42,934 nucleotides of DNA from a bacterium (lineage in GTDB: Bacteria; Vulcanimicrobiota; Vulcanimicrobiia; Vulcanimicrobiales; Vulcanimicrobiaceae), in assembly GCA_021794205.1 (NCBI GenBank), contig JAJYRH010000020.1, forward strand, positions 1 through 42,934. The letters run 5' to 3'. Both the position numbers and the translations under genes were made by a program. This document shows, in pieces, positions 42,101 to 42,934 of the stretch; within the stretch, counting starts at the first letter, position 1, and each line of letters starts with the position of its first letter. The notes under the pieces were generated by a model. It saw only the letters and a list, made by a program, of their open reading frames with translations. It did not search any database and was not told where the DNA came from.

Positions 42101-42633
42101 GCGCGCATCGTAGGGGCGACGATTCCATGTCATCCCGAGTAGATGGCAAAGCCATCGTATCGAGGGATCGCGCGCCTTGATGCGCGCCGCGATTTGCCGC
42201 CTCGATACGGCTGCTACGCTGCCTACATGCCGCCTCGATACGCCGCCTTCGGGCGGCTACTCGGCGTGACAAGGGCGGCAAGCGCGCATCGTAGGGGCGA
42301 CGATTCCATGTCATCCCGAGTAGATGGCAAAGCCATCGTATCGAGGGATCGCGCGCCTTGATGCGCGCCGCGATTTGCCGCCTCGATACGGCTGCTACGC
42401 TGCCTACATGCCGCCTCGATACGCCGCCTTCGGGCGGCTACTCGGCGTGACAAGGGCGGCAAGCGCGCATCGTAGGGGCGACGATTCCATGTCATCCCGA
42501 GTAGATGGCAAAGCCATCGTATCGAGGGATCGCGCGCCTTGATGCGCGCTGCGATTTGCCGCCTCGATACGGCTGCTACGCTGCCTACATGCCGCCTCGA
42601 TACGCCGCCTTCGGGCGGCTACTCGGCGTGACA
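42101..42633. repeat. Three tandem copies of a 181-bp hairpin-containing repeat
   Basis: GCGCGCATCGTAGGGGCGAC starts at 42101, 42282 and 42463, exactly 181 bases apart. The copies are nearly identical; copy 3 has a C-to-T change in the GCGCGCC segment near 42550 and leaves the repeat after 42633. Each period contains one inverted box unit (42128-42166 in copy 1, stem GATGGC-AAA-GCCATC), one partial direct unit (about 42200-42226) and one complete direct unit (42233-42272, stem GCCGCC-TTCG-GGCGGC). Short open frames in the array repeat with it and are not taken as genes. Confidence 0.92.
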
Positions 42634-42934
42634 CCGATCGCAACTCGACGCAACATAGAGCGCAAACGAGCGCGCGCGCATTGTGGGGGCGACGTTCGCG
42701 GCGAGCGCTTAAGCGAGCGGCGAGGAGCCTGACATTGATTCTCCGAGACGCGAGCGTCTAGCGAGTCGCGAGCGGCGCAGCCCTCGATGCGCGCGCCGCG
42801 ATGTGCCGCCTCGATGCGCGCCACGAAATGCCGCCTCGATACGCCGCCTTCGGCGGCAACTCGGCGTGACAAGGGCGGCTACTCGGCGTGACAAGGGCGG
42901 CTGACAAGGGCGGCACAAGGGCGGCTACTCGGCG
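42634..42934. repeat. Diverged fourth unit and decaying 22-bp repeats at the window end
   Basis: After 42633 the sequence keeps only an outline of the 181-bp period: GCGCGCATTG...GGGGGCGACG at about 42675, a GACGC/GCGTC hairpin around 42755, then CCTCGATACG and a GCCGCC-TT-CGGCGGC unit (about 42835). From 42859 a 22-bp unit (ACTCGGCGTGACAAGGGCGG plus CT) occurs twice in full (42859-42880, 42881-42902) and then in shortened forms (GACAAGGGCGGC, ACAAGGGCGGCT) to the end. No gene is supported in 42087-42934. Confidence 0.8.

Noticed and set aside
42143..42542. Repeated 72-codon open frames in the 181-bp array
   Set aside because: They recur only because the DNA repeats; no ribosome-binding site, no motif, and the hairpin boxes explain the sequence.
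42101..42934. CRISPR array
   Set aside because: The period is 181 bases, there are no unique spacers of regular length, and no cas genes are present.

Overview
The window is GC-rich (roughly 60-65% by eye), densely packed bacterial chromosome with many 4-nt ATGA/GTGA gene overlaps. No single gene fixes the taxon. The mix is lipA, bioAFDB, pdxST, ispE, a bifunctional-nuclease (DUF151) protein, a SpoIIIAA/Ycf45-type R3H ATPase, a DUF1844 protein, a split AddB-like nuclease and helicase, and a diderm envelope set (HAE1 RND pump, an outer-membrane-like protein ending in Phe, lipoproteins). This suggests an uncultivated diderm lineage near Eremiobacterota/WPS-2. That placement is inference from gene content only.

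Layout. 1-1.6 kb: a CPBP-family membrane protease and an unrecognised protein whose likely true 5' end is out of frame across a C9 homopolymer. 1.6-3.8 kb: a Sco1-type lipoprotein divergent from a TPR/ATP-grasp protein. 3.8-11 kb: lipA overlapping an HAE1 RND transporter, then an outer-membrane-like protein and an SGNH-hydrolase lipoprotein, closed by a strong symmetrical terminator at 11011-11048. 11-14.1 kb: gdhA, ychF and a divergent bifunctional-nuclease gene. 14.1-16.7 kb: two paralogous secreted NTF2-like proteins, mtnP and a membrane protein. 16.7-21.7 kb: holB/tmk, a PilZ protein, the R3H ATPase and a zinc-ribbon membrane protein. 21.7-29.5 kb: an Orn/Lys/Arg decarboxylase and the coupled bioA-bioF-bioD-bioB run, divergent from an FAD monooxygenase with two coupled small membrane proteins. 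29.46-30.68 kb: an AT-richer insertion bounded by a 65-bp duplication of the 3' end of an HNH endonuclease gene. 30.6-33 kb: HNH gene, DUF1844 gene, pdxT and pdxS. 33-42.1 kb: a six-hairpin glycosidase-like protein, ispE with a MobA-like nucleotidyltransferase, ubiX, the nuclease/helicase pair and a GNAT acetyltransferase. 42.1-42.9 kb: a 181-bp tandem array of hairpin repeats.

Most of the window is housekeeping: cofactor synthesis (lipoate, biotin, PLP, prenylated FMN, isoprenoid precursors), replication (tmk, holB) and methylthioadenosine salvage. The less ordinary parts are the insertion into the HNH gene with its three small genes, a hairpin repeat family whose stems vary but stay complementary (here at 19.04 kb and 42.1-42.9 kb), the C9 tract near 1.53 kb, and the two-gene nuclease/helicase unit with degenerate helicase motifs. 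No CRISPR array, tRNA, rRNA, transposase or integrase was seen.
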